Below are positions 44,915 to 55,892 of a DNA stretch of 64,000 nucleotides, one piece after another. Origin of the DNA: Panagrolaimus kolymaensis (Eukaryota; Nematoda; Chromadorea; Rhabditida; Panagrolaimidae); contig JAJQJQ010000020.1 in the NCBI GenBank assembly GCA_028622995.1, positions 1,302,001 through 1,366,000 of the forward strand. Direction: 5' to 3'. The position numbers and the translations under genes were made by a program. A model generated the notes under the pieces. That model was not told the origin of the DNA. It was given only the letters and a program-made list of their open reading frames with translations, and did no database searches. How positions within the stretch are numbered: position 1 is the first letter of the stretch; every line of letters begins with the position of its first letter.

Positions 44915-46096
44915 CTAAAAAATAATCTTGATATGGTTAAAAGATATTAAGGCCGACACCGCCGCGCCGGTTTGGAGGTTCCTGGGAAGGATGGTTTAAA
45001 AGTTTGCCAACGTTAAACTTTTTTGATTTCGAAAAAATACAGAGAAAAAAGTGCGCAGTTGAAGCTCTGTTTTTTTTTCATAGAATGCCTAATTTTTTTT
45101 CGTTGCAGGATATTTTTAGCCGTGAAATTTGTTATTGAAAATAAAACTAAAAAGGTAAACAAAAAAAAAGTTTGTCGTCGATCAGTTAATTCGTTTCCCT
45201 AATTTGAAAGATAAAAAAGGCTAGGAAAGTAAAAAAAAATCATTAAAAACATAAAAAAGGGTTTTGATAATAACCATTTTATTGTCAACTTTAAATAAAT
45301 ATTACTACTATATAATTAACTCCCACAATTTTATCTTTTATATTTGAGGAGAAAAAAAGTAATAAGGTGGTGGAGAAATTTATTTAATGCTGAATATATC
45401 ATTTAAACCTTCAAAATGATTGTGTCAGTATTATGTGGGAGGAAATGATAATCAGATTTATGATTCAAACTACAACTTTTGTAAAAACAAATGTTAAAAA
45501 TAGAGACAAATAAAAAATTTTTTTTTGTTGAGATTGAATTCTTCGTCTCGAAAACGCTTGAGCCTTCAAGATCAAAAATTTTTATCTCACTAAACTTTAT
45601 TTTAAAATAAACCACAAATTTGAGCGCACTAAAACTTCAAATTGTTGTAGTTTCACAATTTTCAAACCATATGGAAATCTGTCTTGAACTTTTAATAATT
45701 GGTGATTGATTCTTTCGATTTCTCCATAAGGTGTTTTCACATTTCGAGTACTTGAAAAACTAAAATGTCGACAAATTGGAACAAGATTTTCAAAAACATT
45801 TCGGCTTCAATCCAACATCATTGTACCGTCTTAGAGAGTAACAAATGAGATGATACAACAATAAATTATAATTGCCATAACAACTTGAAATGAAAGCATT
45901 ATTTCATACTAATACTTTATTCAAATTTTCTTTTAACAAGACATAAATATTAGGATAATAATAATTTATTTATACACACATAAAAATGATAAACATGGAT
46001 AAACGAATACAAAACAAAGATAAATCGCATCTAAACAACATTTTTGATGAGTTAGAAGAAATCATTTGTAACAAAAACACAACATCATCCAGAATT
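44915..46096. other. Intergenic between RAE1 and ANKLE2-like genes
   Basis: Contains a GC-rich patch at about 44951-44990 (CACCGCCGCGCCGG) unlike its surroundings. A start-less minus-strand open frame with coding-like text lies at 45597-45806 and is listed separately. TTTATT signals near 45915 and 45965 would be AATAAA for the ANKLE2-like gene. The remainder is T/A-rich without clear features. Confidence 0.5.
45597..45806 (-). other. Start-less coding-like open frame
   Basis: Seventy codons are open on the minus strand, with no ATG. The text includes RHFSFSSTRN, which resembles a mitochondrial presequence, then KTPYGEIERINHQLLKVQDR, which is not low-complexity. After PYG the sequence offers a weak donor (GTTTGA). 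A short frame at 45403-45615 on the same strand could supply a last exon, ending HNTDTIILKV. It may be an exon of a small gene or a relic. No family is recognised. Confidence 0.25.
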
Positions 46097-47410
46097 TTAA
46101 ACATCGCATATCCCAAGTTTGTTCAAAGATTGTAGAAGCAAAGCGTCGTCGACCTTAAATGGAATATTACAATTGAAAAGTTGCATTCTATTAGACGGGA
46201 TAACCAAGCCATTTATATTTGAACAAAAGACGAAAAGCTTTTGAGAATCAGCAAGACGAACAGCAGCTTTCAATGAATGATCACAAAGAGCTAATGGATC
46301 TTGAGATTTTAAGAATTCCGAGGACCAAGTTTTGTAACATTTGATAGCACTTTCTTTGTCTGCAAACACACCAATAGAAGCAAATGGAACGAATGAAGAA
46401 TCAAAAGCCTTAAAATTGCCATTATTATTTTGTTTTTTGAATCCACAGATATCTTTCGATACACGAATAGTTGATTTGCCATCTTCAGAACGACCAGAAA
46501 AAAACGAACATGGCATCTTTTGGAAATATATTTGCTTCTGATTTGCTGGAATTGAAGCAAACGGAAACCTTGAAGTAATGGCAATGAATGGCATATCAAG
46601 ATCATTCTTTTCTTTGTAAATTGTAACACAGTAAAGCTGAGATGGATGACGTAAACAATCGAGAAGGAGCGCTGCATTATTGTTCTCCATACAATCACGT
46701 TGAAGTTCTTTCATTTGCAATTCACCAGGTAATTGAGTTTCAATAAATGAAGAGAGAAATACCACAATATTGAAATGATCACGACGAGCAGCCCATAATA
46801 ATGATGATCTTCCACTAGGTTTATCAGGATTATTCAAAAATCTATCGATTAAGATTGCACTAGTGTTTTCCACATTTGCCTCACTTTGATAAATAGTTGA
46901 AATATACTGCAAATCCTTGACACGTTTCATAATTTCCATTGCGATGAAAAGATTACCAGATCTTGCACAAATATGCATAGCATTATATCGGCAGCCTTGT
47001 TGAAGAATGGTTGGTTGATCAATTGCCATGTCAATATAATAATGAGGATTTTCATCCATACATTTGATAACCTCATCATTCTTTTTGTTGCTTTCAATAA
47101 GTTTCATAAATTTGCTATGCATTTGAGGTGGAAGCTTGGGATGCGGAGAACGGTAGCCATCTTCATTTCTTGTAAATGTACCATTTGAAGAAGTAAGCGT
47201 TGAAACAGGATTTTGAAAAAAATAACTTTCACCATCTTCAAGAGTCGAAAATGTTTTGAAGCGTCCACCACTGTTACGAAGTTCAGGAGTACTAAGATGA
47301 TTTCGAGCTTCTTTGATGCTGTTTGTATAGATAACATGAGGTGAAGCACTTGAAAAAATAGCATAAACAGGAGTCGAAGGTTCGGACGGAGATGCTTCTA
47401 AGCGATCCAT
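46097..47410 (-). CDS. ANKLE2: ANKLE2/LEM4-like ankyrin-repeat protein
   Basis: Single-exon frame of 437 residues. ANKLE2 helps rebuild the nuclear envelope after mitosis by promoting PP2A and restraining VRK1 toward BAF. Residues about 15-68 (VYAIFSSASPHVIYTNSIKE through GGRFKTFSTLEDGESYF) form the viroplasmin/RNase-HI-N-like domain found in this family. Residues about 90-240 include ankyrin-repeat text (YNAMHICARSGNLFIAMEIM; GRSSLLWAARRDHFNIVVFL). No LEM domain or membrane segment is seen, as in short nematode versions. TTATTTCAG lies just before the ATG on the minus strand, so the start follows a likely trans-splice acceptor. The lack of introns is unusual beside its intron-rich neighbours. 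Confidence 0.85.
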   Translation of the reverse strand: MDRLEASPSEPSTPVYAIFSSASPHVIYTNSIKEARNHLSTPELRNSGGRFKTFSTLEDGESYFFQNPVSTLTSSNGTFTRNEDGYRSPHPKLPPQMHSKFMKLIESNKKNDEVIKCMDENPHYYIDMAIDQPTILQQGCRYNAMHICARSGNLFIAMEIMKRVKDLQYISTIYQSEANVENTSAILIDRFLNNPDKPSGRSSLLWAARRDHFNIVVFLSSFIETQLPGELQMKELQRDCMENNNAALLLDCLRHPSQLYCVTIYKEKNDLDMPFIAITSRFPFASIPANQKQIYFQKMPCSFFSGRSEDGKSTIRVSKDICGFKKQNNNGNFKAFDSSFVPFASIGVFADKESAIKCYKTWSSEFLKSQDPLALCDHSLKAAVRLADSQKLFVFCSNINGLVIPSNRMQLFNCNIPFKVDDALLLQSLNKLGICDV

Positions 47411-47800
47411 TTCTGAAATAATGAATTGTATTTATATTTTTGGAAAAATAAAACACGGAAAGAAAAATTAAAAGCTCGTCACAAATTTATCAAAAACAAA
47501 GAATTCAATTATGAAGGAGAAAAGAGAGACTTTCAACAATCACGGTGCACATCTGTTTCATTTCCTTCAAAAGCGGCAATTTTTTTCTGTCATTGCTTCC
47601 AAGCATATTCATAAGAACAACAAACGAGCTACAGTAATTTTCGTGGTAAAAACGTTCAAAATGACACGGAAAAAAGCTATTTGCTTGAAGGCAATGAGAA
47701 AAAAAAATTGCCGATTGAAACAGTGGTGCTCCTCTTTTTGTGAACTCCTGTAAAAAAAAGAAAACGGTTTTAATCTTTATTGATATTCTTGGAAAACATC
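47411..47800. other. Divergent promoter region with an imperfect inverted repeat
   Basis: Separates the ANKLE2-like gene (minus) from the phosphatase gene (plus). Arms at 47544-47604 and about 47683-47732 pair imperfectly (TGTTTCATTTCC... against ...ATTGAAACAGTGGTGC, with GGCAATTTTTTTC against GAAAAAAAAATTGCC). Open frames here are shadows of this repeat. It could be a degraded MITE or a structured promoter element. Confidence 0.45.
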
Positions 47801-49478
47801 ATGGGAAGTGATTCAAAGGTTTGTTTGAAACTTATTTTTGATATTATTAAACTGAGTTTATAATTGAAATTTTAGCCAAGAAGGATTGCAACGCGTGATC
47901 GTGATCCTTTAACTGCCTCAGTTGCAACAAGAATAAAGAAACCAAAGCGTCGAGATGAAGAAAATCCTGGTCTTGAAGTAAGTAAAATGAAGAAACAACC
48001 ATCAAAGCGTCGAGATGATGAAAATACCGAACTTGTTGCTGATAAACAAAAGAAACCACCATCGAAACGCCGTGAAGATGAAAACAAAGATTTTTGTGCT
48101 GATAAACAAATCAAAAATCGTTCAACGAAAGACGCTGGTTCGAATAAACAATCAAAAGATGAAACTGAAAGTATGGTTAGATCTCGTATAACAACATTTA
48201 ACAAATAATTATATTATAGGACCTGAACGTGATCGTCCAATTTCTGGTTTACAAAAACAGATGTTCGCTGAGTTTACTCGTGATGCTGTTAGCAAAGGTG
48301 TTAAAGGTGTTTTGGAAGAATTCATGACGAACCTCAACGCTTGTGTTCCTACTAGTGTAACTAGGAAAGCTTTCGATGCAAATCAAATGAAGAATCGTTA
48401 CACAGGTTAGTGAAATTTAAATTTACAATACTTTACATGTAACCCTTCTGTTTTTAGATGTGGTTTGTATAGACAATACAAGGGTTGTATTGAAAAACCA
48501 ACCAAATGACTATATACATGCAAATTTTGTCTCTGGTGATCCGCTGATTAACACATTTATATGCACTCAAGGTCCTATAATGGATTCTGTCAAAGATTTT
48601 TGGTTCGCTTTATCGTTCTTTATTTATTGAAAGTACATTTGATTATTTTTAGGAAAATGGTTGCTCAAGAAAATGTTGGAAATATAATCATGCTATGTGA
48701 TACTGTCGAACAAGGAAAAGAAAAGTAAGTTTTATTTTTATTATCTATGTACTTTCTCACTTTTACGATAAATATTCTTTTTATAATTTTAGATGTCAAC
48801 AATATTGGCCTCGGGAAGAAGGATGTACAGTAGAATGGCCTGGTGTTCAAGTAAAGAATATCAAAATGGACAACAGTGATTCAACCACTGTCTTATCAAC
48901 ATTAGAATTAATCTTTGAGAAAAAAATCATCACATTGAAGCATCATCATTGGAAAACATGGTTAGTTAGTGCATCTATGAAATTGATGAAATTTGTTATT
49001 TATTTTTAGGCCTGACAAATCCGTTCCACTATCATACCTTGCTGCATTTCGTCTTTTAAAAAATGTTCGTCATTCTTCTCGTCCTACCATCGTTCATTGT
49101 TCTGCTGGTATTGGAAGAACTGGCACCGTCGTCGCTATGGAACTTTGTTATCAACAGCTGCTAAGTGAAAACAAGTTAAATGTTCTTGATACTGTTAAAC
49201 ATCTGAGACGTGAGTTTTTATTAATTTCTTATACGAATCTTACAAATTGATTTTTAGAAATGAGAATGCATGCCGTTCAAACAGATCTTCAATATTTATA
49301 CCTTTTCAAATGTCTATTAACATTGTCACGAAAACACAAAACTCTGCCTGCTGAATGTATGACACAATTTGATAATTTTGAAAAAGAATACGATGCTATG
49401 ATTGCAAAGATCGCTGATGAAACACCTATAGATTATTCACCTTTAAATTGGAGGATCGGTATGATCCATAGGAATTAA
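47801..49478 (+). CDS. Non-receptor protein tyrosine phosphatase
   Basis: Eight exons: 47801-47818, 47876-48170, 48220-48405, 48458-48602, 48653-48724, 48793-48960, 49010-49209 and 49258-49478; 434 residues. The exon-2 donor is GTATGG at 48171, chosen because it alone keeps the frame. The enzyme removes phosphate from phosphotyrosine through a catalytic Cys. The N-terminus (to about 105) is highly basic, with three near repeats of KKxxSKRRxDEN...ADKQ, and may be a nucleic-acid or membrane-binding tail. The catalytic domain shows DYIHANFVSG, CTQGPIMDSVKDFW, the WPD loop (295-297), HCSAGIGRTG (C325, R331) and the Q-loop region QMRMHAVQTDLQY. All catalytic residues are present. Short PTPs like this are greatly expanded in nematodes, often in the male germ line. 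AATAAA lies at about 49507. Confidence 0.95.
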
Positions 49479-49794
49479 TTTTTTCTCGATTGTAAAGCGA
49501 ATGAAACAATAAATGTATTTAACAATTTTGATTTGGTTTTCACTGATTCTGTTTACATACACTATCTAGCCAACAATTCGAACATATTGCGACTATGTGG
49601 ACGTCACACACAGAAACCCTGATACGAGAGATAATATCTTTATAATGGATTTATTACACACTAAACTTCACACATATATTATCAAACAATAATTTTAAAA
49701 TAAGATAAATGATGCAATACAAATATTAAGGAAAGTCTTGAAAAAACAGAACACCAGCTCATGTTAAAATACTTTTTAAAACGGTATATATAAA

Positions 49795-49884
49795 TTATTT
49801 CTTGGATTTTAATTGCTTAACACCACCATGTTTTCTTCTTACATGGTCAGTTAAAGATTTTTTTGCAAATGGCCTTCCACAAAT
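49795..49884 (-). pseudogene. Orphan C2H2 zinc-finger C-terminal exon or relic
   Basis: The minus strand encodes 29 residues then TAA. The text CGRPFAKKSLTDHVRRKH is the second half of a C2H2 finger (Cys, Phe, Leu, then His-x4-His; spacing Phe to Leu is one residue short). A KQLKSKK tail follows. CAG just upstream (49885-49887 complement) could be an acceptor, but the polypyrimidine tract is poor. The first zinc Cys would have to come from an upstream exon, and none is visible up to 51344. Either a gene with a distant 5' part or a relic. Confidence 0.35.
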
Positions 49885-51344
49885 CTGACCGAGTGAAGGT
49901 AAAACTTTGTGCAAAAAGAGTAAAGAGCATTTTTTAAACGTAATCGAAACTTTTTTTCTTTTCTTCCTCTATAAATCGAATATTGCAATAGCAGCGTTGA
50001 TTGCGTTAAGAAAATAAAAGAAGAAGAAGCAAATGTGGTGGACGACGTATGGATGGTTGGTGAATTGGTGAAGATTGGCTGGCTGGCTGGCCACAATCGA
50101 CAGACAACGTCCGCCGATTTTTTATTTTTGCGCACGTTTTTTTTTGTTGATTGATTCTCCCATATTATTTTTTTTCTTCTTTCAAACCAAAAAATTACAT
50201 GAAAATTTTTATTTTTATTATTTATCCTTCGTCAACTTTTGCAAAAGATTTAGTTTTTAATTAAAAGTTTATTGCTTTTGCTTTGTAAAATTTTAAAATT
50301 TTTCTTGACAGCTATAAAATTTATTGCGGTTTCTTCATTTTAACGCTTTTTCTTTTACGCTTTTCAACGCTTTCCTTCCTCCTTCAACAACAGCTTTAAA
50401 ATGCAAGTGTGTGTGGTGTTCCCATTGATTGATCACATTTGCCTTATCCTTTGATCATCACTTCTTCTTTTTTTCTTTGCCATTCAGCCAGCCGATATCT
50501 CTCTCTTGATGACTAGTCGCCGATTTTGGGCCAAGCTCAATCAAGCAAAAGGAATCAAAGAGGAAGTTTGTCATCGCAAGCAACCACCTACATTAGTTTA
50601 TTTCGGCAATATTCCGCAATCATCCTTTCTCTTTCTTTCTTTTTTTTTTTTGCACCTTTTCGTGGTTGGGTGTTACAAAACTTTTTATTTCAAACAGGTG
50701 TTGTGTTGTCTTCATTTCATTTTTTGAACTACTGCTTCAAAGGAAGACATTAAAGCTAACAAAAAACTTCTTTGATGACTTTTTTTTCCGTGCCAATTGT
50801 CAATATTGTTTTGAAAAAAAATATTTTGTTCAAACGTAATTATTATTAGTAGAGTTTAAACAAAAACTAAAAACTCTTACTATCTATCGTAAAAGCTCTT
50901 TTTTCTCCCTTTTTTTTTATTAATTTGTAACTTTGCTTTATTATTAAAATTAAATACCCTTGAGAATTTTACAAGCATAACTATTTTTTATTTTTTATTA
51001 CCCTCTTTTTTTATTTATGCTTTTTTGCAACCATAAAGCTTGGTAATGCTATGCTTCCTGCTCAAGGTTAAACTTTACCATTTAAAATAATTCAATATTT
51101 TCGTATATGAGAGAAAAAAATTTATATAATTTTCTTGAAAGCATGTTTACCTATTTTTCGATATCGTTTATTTCGAAGCTTTACACTTTATTCATCACAC
51201 TTTTTTAACGCCGTAACTCAACGAGTATATTAATTTTACAAAAATATTTTCAGCTTTTTTAAAAATCTCTTTGATTCTCCTCTCCATGAAACTGCCATAT
51301 TACCATAATTAAAAACCTTTGATCTCTTTTATAATTAATTCGCC
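49885..51344. other. Long intergenic region upstream of the LRR gene
   Basis: No gene is supported. Frames at 49851-50135, 50075-50260 and 50506-50753 are low-complexity or lie in other frames than the zinc-finger exon. A short GGCTGGCT run (about 50075-50092) and pyrimidine-rich stretches are present. Probably promoter and leader of the LRR gene. Confidence 0.5.
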
Positions 51345-52578
51345 ATGTTATTTTTTCCATCACTGCCATTTTTATTTTTATTATTCCTTTCAAATATTAT
51401 TGAATATTCATTTACATTTGAATTTAAACCATTACCACCATCACAATATGAAGCTTCATGCTTTCCTAAATGTTTGTGTAATGCAACAACGGTAGAATGT
51501 CGAAATTTAAATGAAATAAAAACTGATATGTTTGAACATATTTTACCTAAAATATATCCTGAATTAGATACTATTAAAATAACTGGGAATGATTTGGGTG
51601 ATTTACCTGCGGATAATTTATTTGGTAACCGAAATCGTCATCTTCGTATGACTTTTTTGGATCTCTCACAAAATAATATTCGTTCATTTGCTTCCAATAC
51701 ATTTTTTGGTGCTCCAAAAGTCGAATTTTTATATTTACAAAATAATGAAATTGAAAGCGTTGGTTCTAAACCATTTGATTATATGCCTGCTTTAAGAATA
51801 ATTGATTTAACTTCAGCATTTGGTGAAAGAGTTAGTGCAAAGAAAAAATCTGAAATTATTGGAGATATGCTTGAAGCTGGTCATCGATTTAAACATTTGG
51901 AAGAATTAATTTTAAACTCTAATGGTTTAATGAATCTTGATGGTGAAATGTTTTGTAAAGTAAGCGAAATTATTACTCATCCATTTTAAGAAAATTATTT
52001 TTCATATTTTTAGCTTGAAAATCTTGGACGCTTAGTTCTTGCTGATAATCATTTTGATACCCTTGATTTGAATACAAAATGCCTTCCAAACCTTCGATTT
52101 TTGGTACTTAGAAATAATCGGTTCACAACTGTTCCAACAATGGTCAATGGCCTTGATTTAAATATGATTGATGTCTCACAAAATCCTTTTCAATGTGATT
52201 GCAAACTTGAAGAATTTGTTAAATTTGCAAATGAAGAAATGTCAATATTCTCCAATCAAGTATGATTATTACAAATTATAAAATTCCCATTTAAGATTAT
52301 GATATCCTTCGTTATTTCAGGGAATGACAACATGTGCAGCACCAACAGAATATGCGGGCAAAAAAATCTTTGAAATTGATACAGAAAAAGTAAATCTTTG
52401 TCAACGAAGTTCTCGACTTTTACATTGGATTATTTTATTTTTAATTATTGGAGGTTGCATTTACGTGTATCGCCATCTTCGACGTTCAGGTCGTTTACCA
52501 CGAATGCCGGCAGTATTTGGTTATAGTCAGCTAAAAAGCAATGATGAAATGAACAGCAATCAACCTGCTTTTGTTTAA
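51345..52578 (+). CDS. Single-pass leucine-rich-repeat membrane protein
   Basis: Three exons: 51345-51959, 52014-52259 and 52321-52578; 372 residues. A signal peptide is clear (residues 1 to about 22, Phe/Leu-rich). A cysteine cap follows (C39, C43, C45, C52; CFPKCLCNATTVEC), then four to six leucine-rich repeats (MTFLDLSQNNIRSFASNTF; KVEFLYLQNNEI; LEELILNSNGLMNLDGEMF; LRFLVLRNNRFTTVP). A C-terminal cap carries NPFQCDCKLEEF and TTCAAP. A transmembrane helix lies at about 320-337, with a short basic then acidic tail of 35 residues and no signalling domain. The ectodomain points outside the cell and probably binds protein ligands. The architecture recalls trophoblast-glycoprotein-type or small LRR adhesion proteins; the orthologue is not identified. 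Confidence 0.9.
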
Positions 52579-52972
52579 TAAAATTTATTTAGTTTATTTT
52601 CCTTTATTTTTTATGAACTGAATTTTGTTGTTACGGAGACGTTCATAAAAATTTGAAAAATGTTTTTTAAAATGGAAGCAATTAAATAACAAAATTGAAA
52701 CTATAGCAATTTCATTTAAACAAAAAAATGTGGAACTAATTTGGAGGAGAAAAGGAAGATGGAAAAACTCTTTTTTATCTGTTGTATTCTAATGTTATGA
52801 TAATCTTTGTTTAAAATTATTCCAAATATGGTCACTTTGTAGAATACATTTTTTTATAATTATTACAGTGCAAAAAATCGAAAATTAAAATATTATCTTT
52901 ATTCAATTAAATATTCTTAAAATAAAGTTCATACAAATATGAATTTTTCTTTCTTCAAATCATTTCAATCGT
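52579..52972. other. Convergent 3' region between LRR and tyrosine kinase genes
   Basis: AATAAA overlaps the LRR stop codon at 52577-52582. TTTATT at about 52898 gives the minus-strand gene an AATAAA. No other feature is seen. Confidence 0.6.
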
Positions 52973-54418
52973 TTACTTATTCTTCTTCTTACTCTTTGAT
53001 TTCTTTGAGCGATTTGTGAAAGCAGTTTGTTGATCAGAAGTTGATTGTTGAGGAGCTACTTGAGGACGAGAGAGACCAGTCATACGTTCAAGATGATGAG
53101 AGATATCGGTCATTGAGCCACGATCATTAGGATTTTCAGCCCAACAGTATTTACCAACAAATGCTATCAATTCAGGTGGTGTACCATCAGGGAATGTCAT
53201 ACGGTATCCTTGCTTAACTTGGCCATTAACTTCAGCAACAGTCATTGCAGGATAAGGTTCAGCAGCAGCGAAAATTTCCCAACATAAGATGCCAAATGCC
53301 CATACATCGGTTTTTTGAGAATACATGGCAGTTCGTAGGATTTCAGGTGCTAACCAACGAATTGGTACACGACAATGTGGATCCATTTGATATGTTGTTC
53401 CTTCACGAGTTAAACCGAAATCACTGATTTTGACCTAAAAGTGAAAGTAATAGTTATATTTCAAAATATTAGAAAAGAAGACATACTTTGCCATCTCCAT
53501 AAAGACAATTACGAGCAGCGATATCTCTGTGAAGGACTTGCTAAAAAGATAACAATAATTGAGTTTTAGAAATAATAATAAAGTTTACTCGGTTATGTAA
53601 ATATTCAACTCCCCATGAAGCTTGAGTACACATTTCCATCTTTTTATCAGCTCCAATTCCAGGATTCTTTGTGAGGTATGAGTCAAGAGCACCACAATCA
53701 ACTAATTCCATCAATACCATCAAAGGTTCCGTACCAGCAGCAACACCATAAAACTTGACAACATCTGAAATAAAGACAAGTTAGAATGCACAAATAAAAT
53801 ATGTTAAAAGGAATTCTTACTTGGATGATCAAAACTTCGCATAAGCCGAGCTTCAGCCATAACTTCTTTGATTTGTTCTTTGGTCAATGATTCCAATTTG
53901 GCCATTTTGATAGCAACGTTGACTTTGGCACCAGTTTTTAATCGGAGTTTACCCATATGTACTTCACCATAAGCACCTTCACCCAACTTCTTCATTGGTT
54001 CGATATCATCATGAGATAATTCCCAGCTTTGACGGCCAATAGGATTTCGTAGAATGGTATCAGGATCTTTTGATGAGATGGGATCATTCTTGGTCATATG
54101 ATGAGCGATCATTTCGTTAATGGTTGGGAAGCCATATTTTTCAATTGAGAATTTATCACCGGTTTTGCGAACAACGAAGTGTTTCATCTGAAAGATAACA
54201 TTTATTTTGATGCAACTACCCATAGTTTCCAAAAGCAAACTTACTCCATGTTCTTCTTTTTCTTCATGGACCATCATCGAAAGGATAACAGTACGTTCAC
54301 CAGTATTTGGATCGCTCATACGAAGTAAGAAGTCACCATTTTTCTTTAACATTGCTTTCATATCTTCCCGAGGTAGCAGACCATGGTAGAACGGTTCATG
54401 TTCAACTTGTTTTTCCAT
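52973..54418 (-). CDS. SH2-domain non-receptor tyrosine kinase, Fer/Fps-like
   Basis: Five exons on the minus strand: 54418-54245, 54187-53821, 53764-53589, 53540-53487 and 53434-52973; 410 residues. The enzyme phosphorylates tyrosines on proteins recognised by its SH2 domain. SH2 at about 10-97: FYHGLLPREDMKAMLKKNGD then FLLRMSD with the phosphotyrosine-binding R33. Kinase from about 120: GEGAYGEV (127-134), VAIK (K152), HRDIAARN (D245), DFG (D262), then VPIRWLAPE and TDVWAFGILCWEIF. All catalytic residues are present. It lacks the F-BAR region of Fer, as do the many compact SH2 kinases of nematodes, several of which act in sperm. The tail is Lys-rich (KKSKSKKKNK). A tyrosine phosphatase lies about 3.5 kb away. 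Confidence 0.95.
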
Positions 54419-54914
54419 TGATGTTGATGAAGATAGGATGGACCACTTGAGAAAAAAGAAGAAAAGTTGATGATTGAAATGAGTTGAAGTTGAGAACTTC
54501 GTCGCAGCTTCAAGCTTTTATATGGATGAAATGAAAGCAAATTGACATCACAGGAAAGCTTTGAATGGAATGCGAAAATGTTTTATGCAAATTTTAAACG
54601 ATTGCGCAGCGATGAAATTTCGTTTGTGCTAAAAACAAAAAGTCTAAATCCTTTCCTAAGAAACAGAAAAAAACTAAAAAAAATTTCATTTGAATTTTTT
54701 ACTCTCGATTGTCGTGGATAAAAACCATTGTTGTAAAAAGCAAACGATTAGATATGTCAGCACTTTTGTTATGCTCATTTACACCATCTTCAAACAGTTT
54801 CCTCAAAAAACAAAAAAGAAAGAAATACAAATAAATTTATTTTATTGAATTTTTATAAAATACACATAATACATACATCAGTAAAATCAGAATATGCCAG
54901 CTACTATTTAAGAT
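54419..54914. other. Upstream region of the SH2 kinase / 3' flank of small membrane protein gene
   Basis: Contains the promoter and leader of the minus-strand kinase and, near 54837-54845, TTTATT signals that are AATAAA for the next minus-strand gene. Nothing else is supported. Confidence 0.5.
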
Positions 54915-55169
54915 TTATTCATCAGATTTTTCATTATTAGTTTCATCCATTTGAGGTTTTTCTTCTTTGTTGATTGAATTCATTGAAGATGGACGAGGAT
55001 TTGATTGAAGTGTAGATTTCTTTTCACGTTGACATTCTTCTTCATATTCAACATAATAAGTAAAGACAACATAGGTTACAAGCGAAATCAAAAGAACACA
55101 TGCCAAATTTTGAATGAGAACCAAAAATGGTGATGAATGATGAGACATATCAGCAAGCAGCAGCGGCAA
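54915..55169 (-). CDS. Small single-span membrane protein, unknown function
   Basis: Single exon, 84 residues. One hydrophobic helix (about 15-40: FLVLIQNLACVLLISLVTYV then VFTYY) is followed by a charged tail rich in Glu, Lys, Ser and Asn (EEKPQMDETNNEKSDE), probably cytosolic. Translation may instead begin at the second Met (MSHHSSPF). Coding is supported by the contrast between a clean membrane segment and a hydrophilic tail, and by AATAAA signals on the minus strand just past the stop. No family is recognised. Confidence 0.6.
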   Translation of the reverse strand: MPLLLADMSHHSSPFLVLIQNLACVLLISLVTYVVFTYYVEYEEECQREKKSTLQSNPRPSSMNSINKEEKPQMDETNNEKSDE

Positions 55170-55892
55170 TTGGTCAGTAATAAAAAAAATATGAGTGGAT
55201 TGATTGGAAAATTGAAGGATGAATTCAAAAATGAAGGATGAGGAAATTTGAATAAAAAATGTTGTAATTTTGTAAAAAATTATTTTAGAAAGGATTACTG
55301 TAAAAATGGTAAATTATCAGGCTAAAAGGCTCATAGAATTAATTCAACAAACTTTTGTTATTCTCTAAGGATAAAAGTAGTAGGTTAGTGGGGAATAAAC
55401 TACAAAAATAAAATAATGGCGTATGTTTAACGTTCGCTTTTTTAATTCACAATTTTATGTGCAGATAAATTTTACTTTTTTGAAGCGTTTGTATTTGTTT
55501 TTTTGTTGGTTGGCAAAAGTATTAGAAAAATTTTAACTTCTAAACATTTTTCACGAAATACATAAACAATGATAAAGGTATAAATCACAAAAATAAAAAT
55601 AATTTTATTGAAGATCATCGTAGAAAAAATTTTTATCATAGCTTTGTGGAAACTTTTAACAGTAGAAAAAAAAGAAACAGACAATACGAATGAAGCCTGT
55701 ATTTCAACGCGATTACCGTTCTTTCTCTCTCTTTCACACATCTCTCGCTCATTCATCTTTTTCCATTTTCGACAAATTTTTTTTGTTGCTAAACCAGAAC
55801 AACCACAACCGAGTTCCTTTTTTGATCCAATCTTTTTTAATTTTTAACTCTATTTGTTTTTTTAGAGTGCTGCTTATCAACTTATATCAATC
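55170..55892. other. Divergent intergenic region upstream of the SEP-only gene
   Basis: Contains promoter sequence for genes on both strands. TTTTTTTAG ending at 55865 is a likely trans-splice acceptor 27 bases before the ATG at 55893. Frames at 55472-55896 are low-complexity. Confidence 0.5.

Noticed and set aside
46309..47364. Additional minus- and plus-strand frames over the ANKLE2-like gene
   Set aside because: They are alternative-frame shadows of the 437-residue coding frame.
47511..47753. 80-residue plus-strand frame upstream of the phosphatase
   Set aside because: It coincides with an imperfect inverted repeat and has no homologue-like features.
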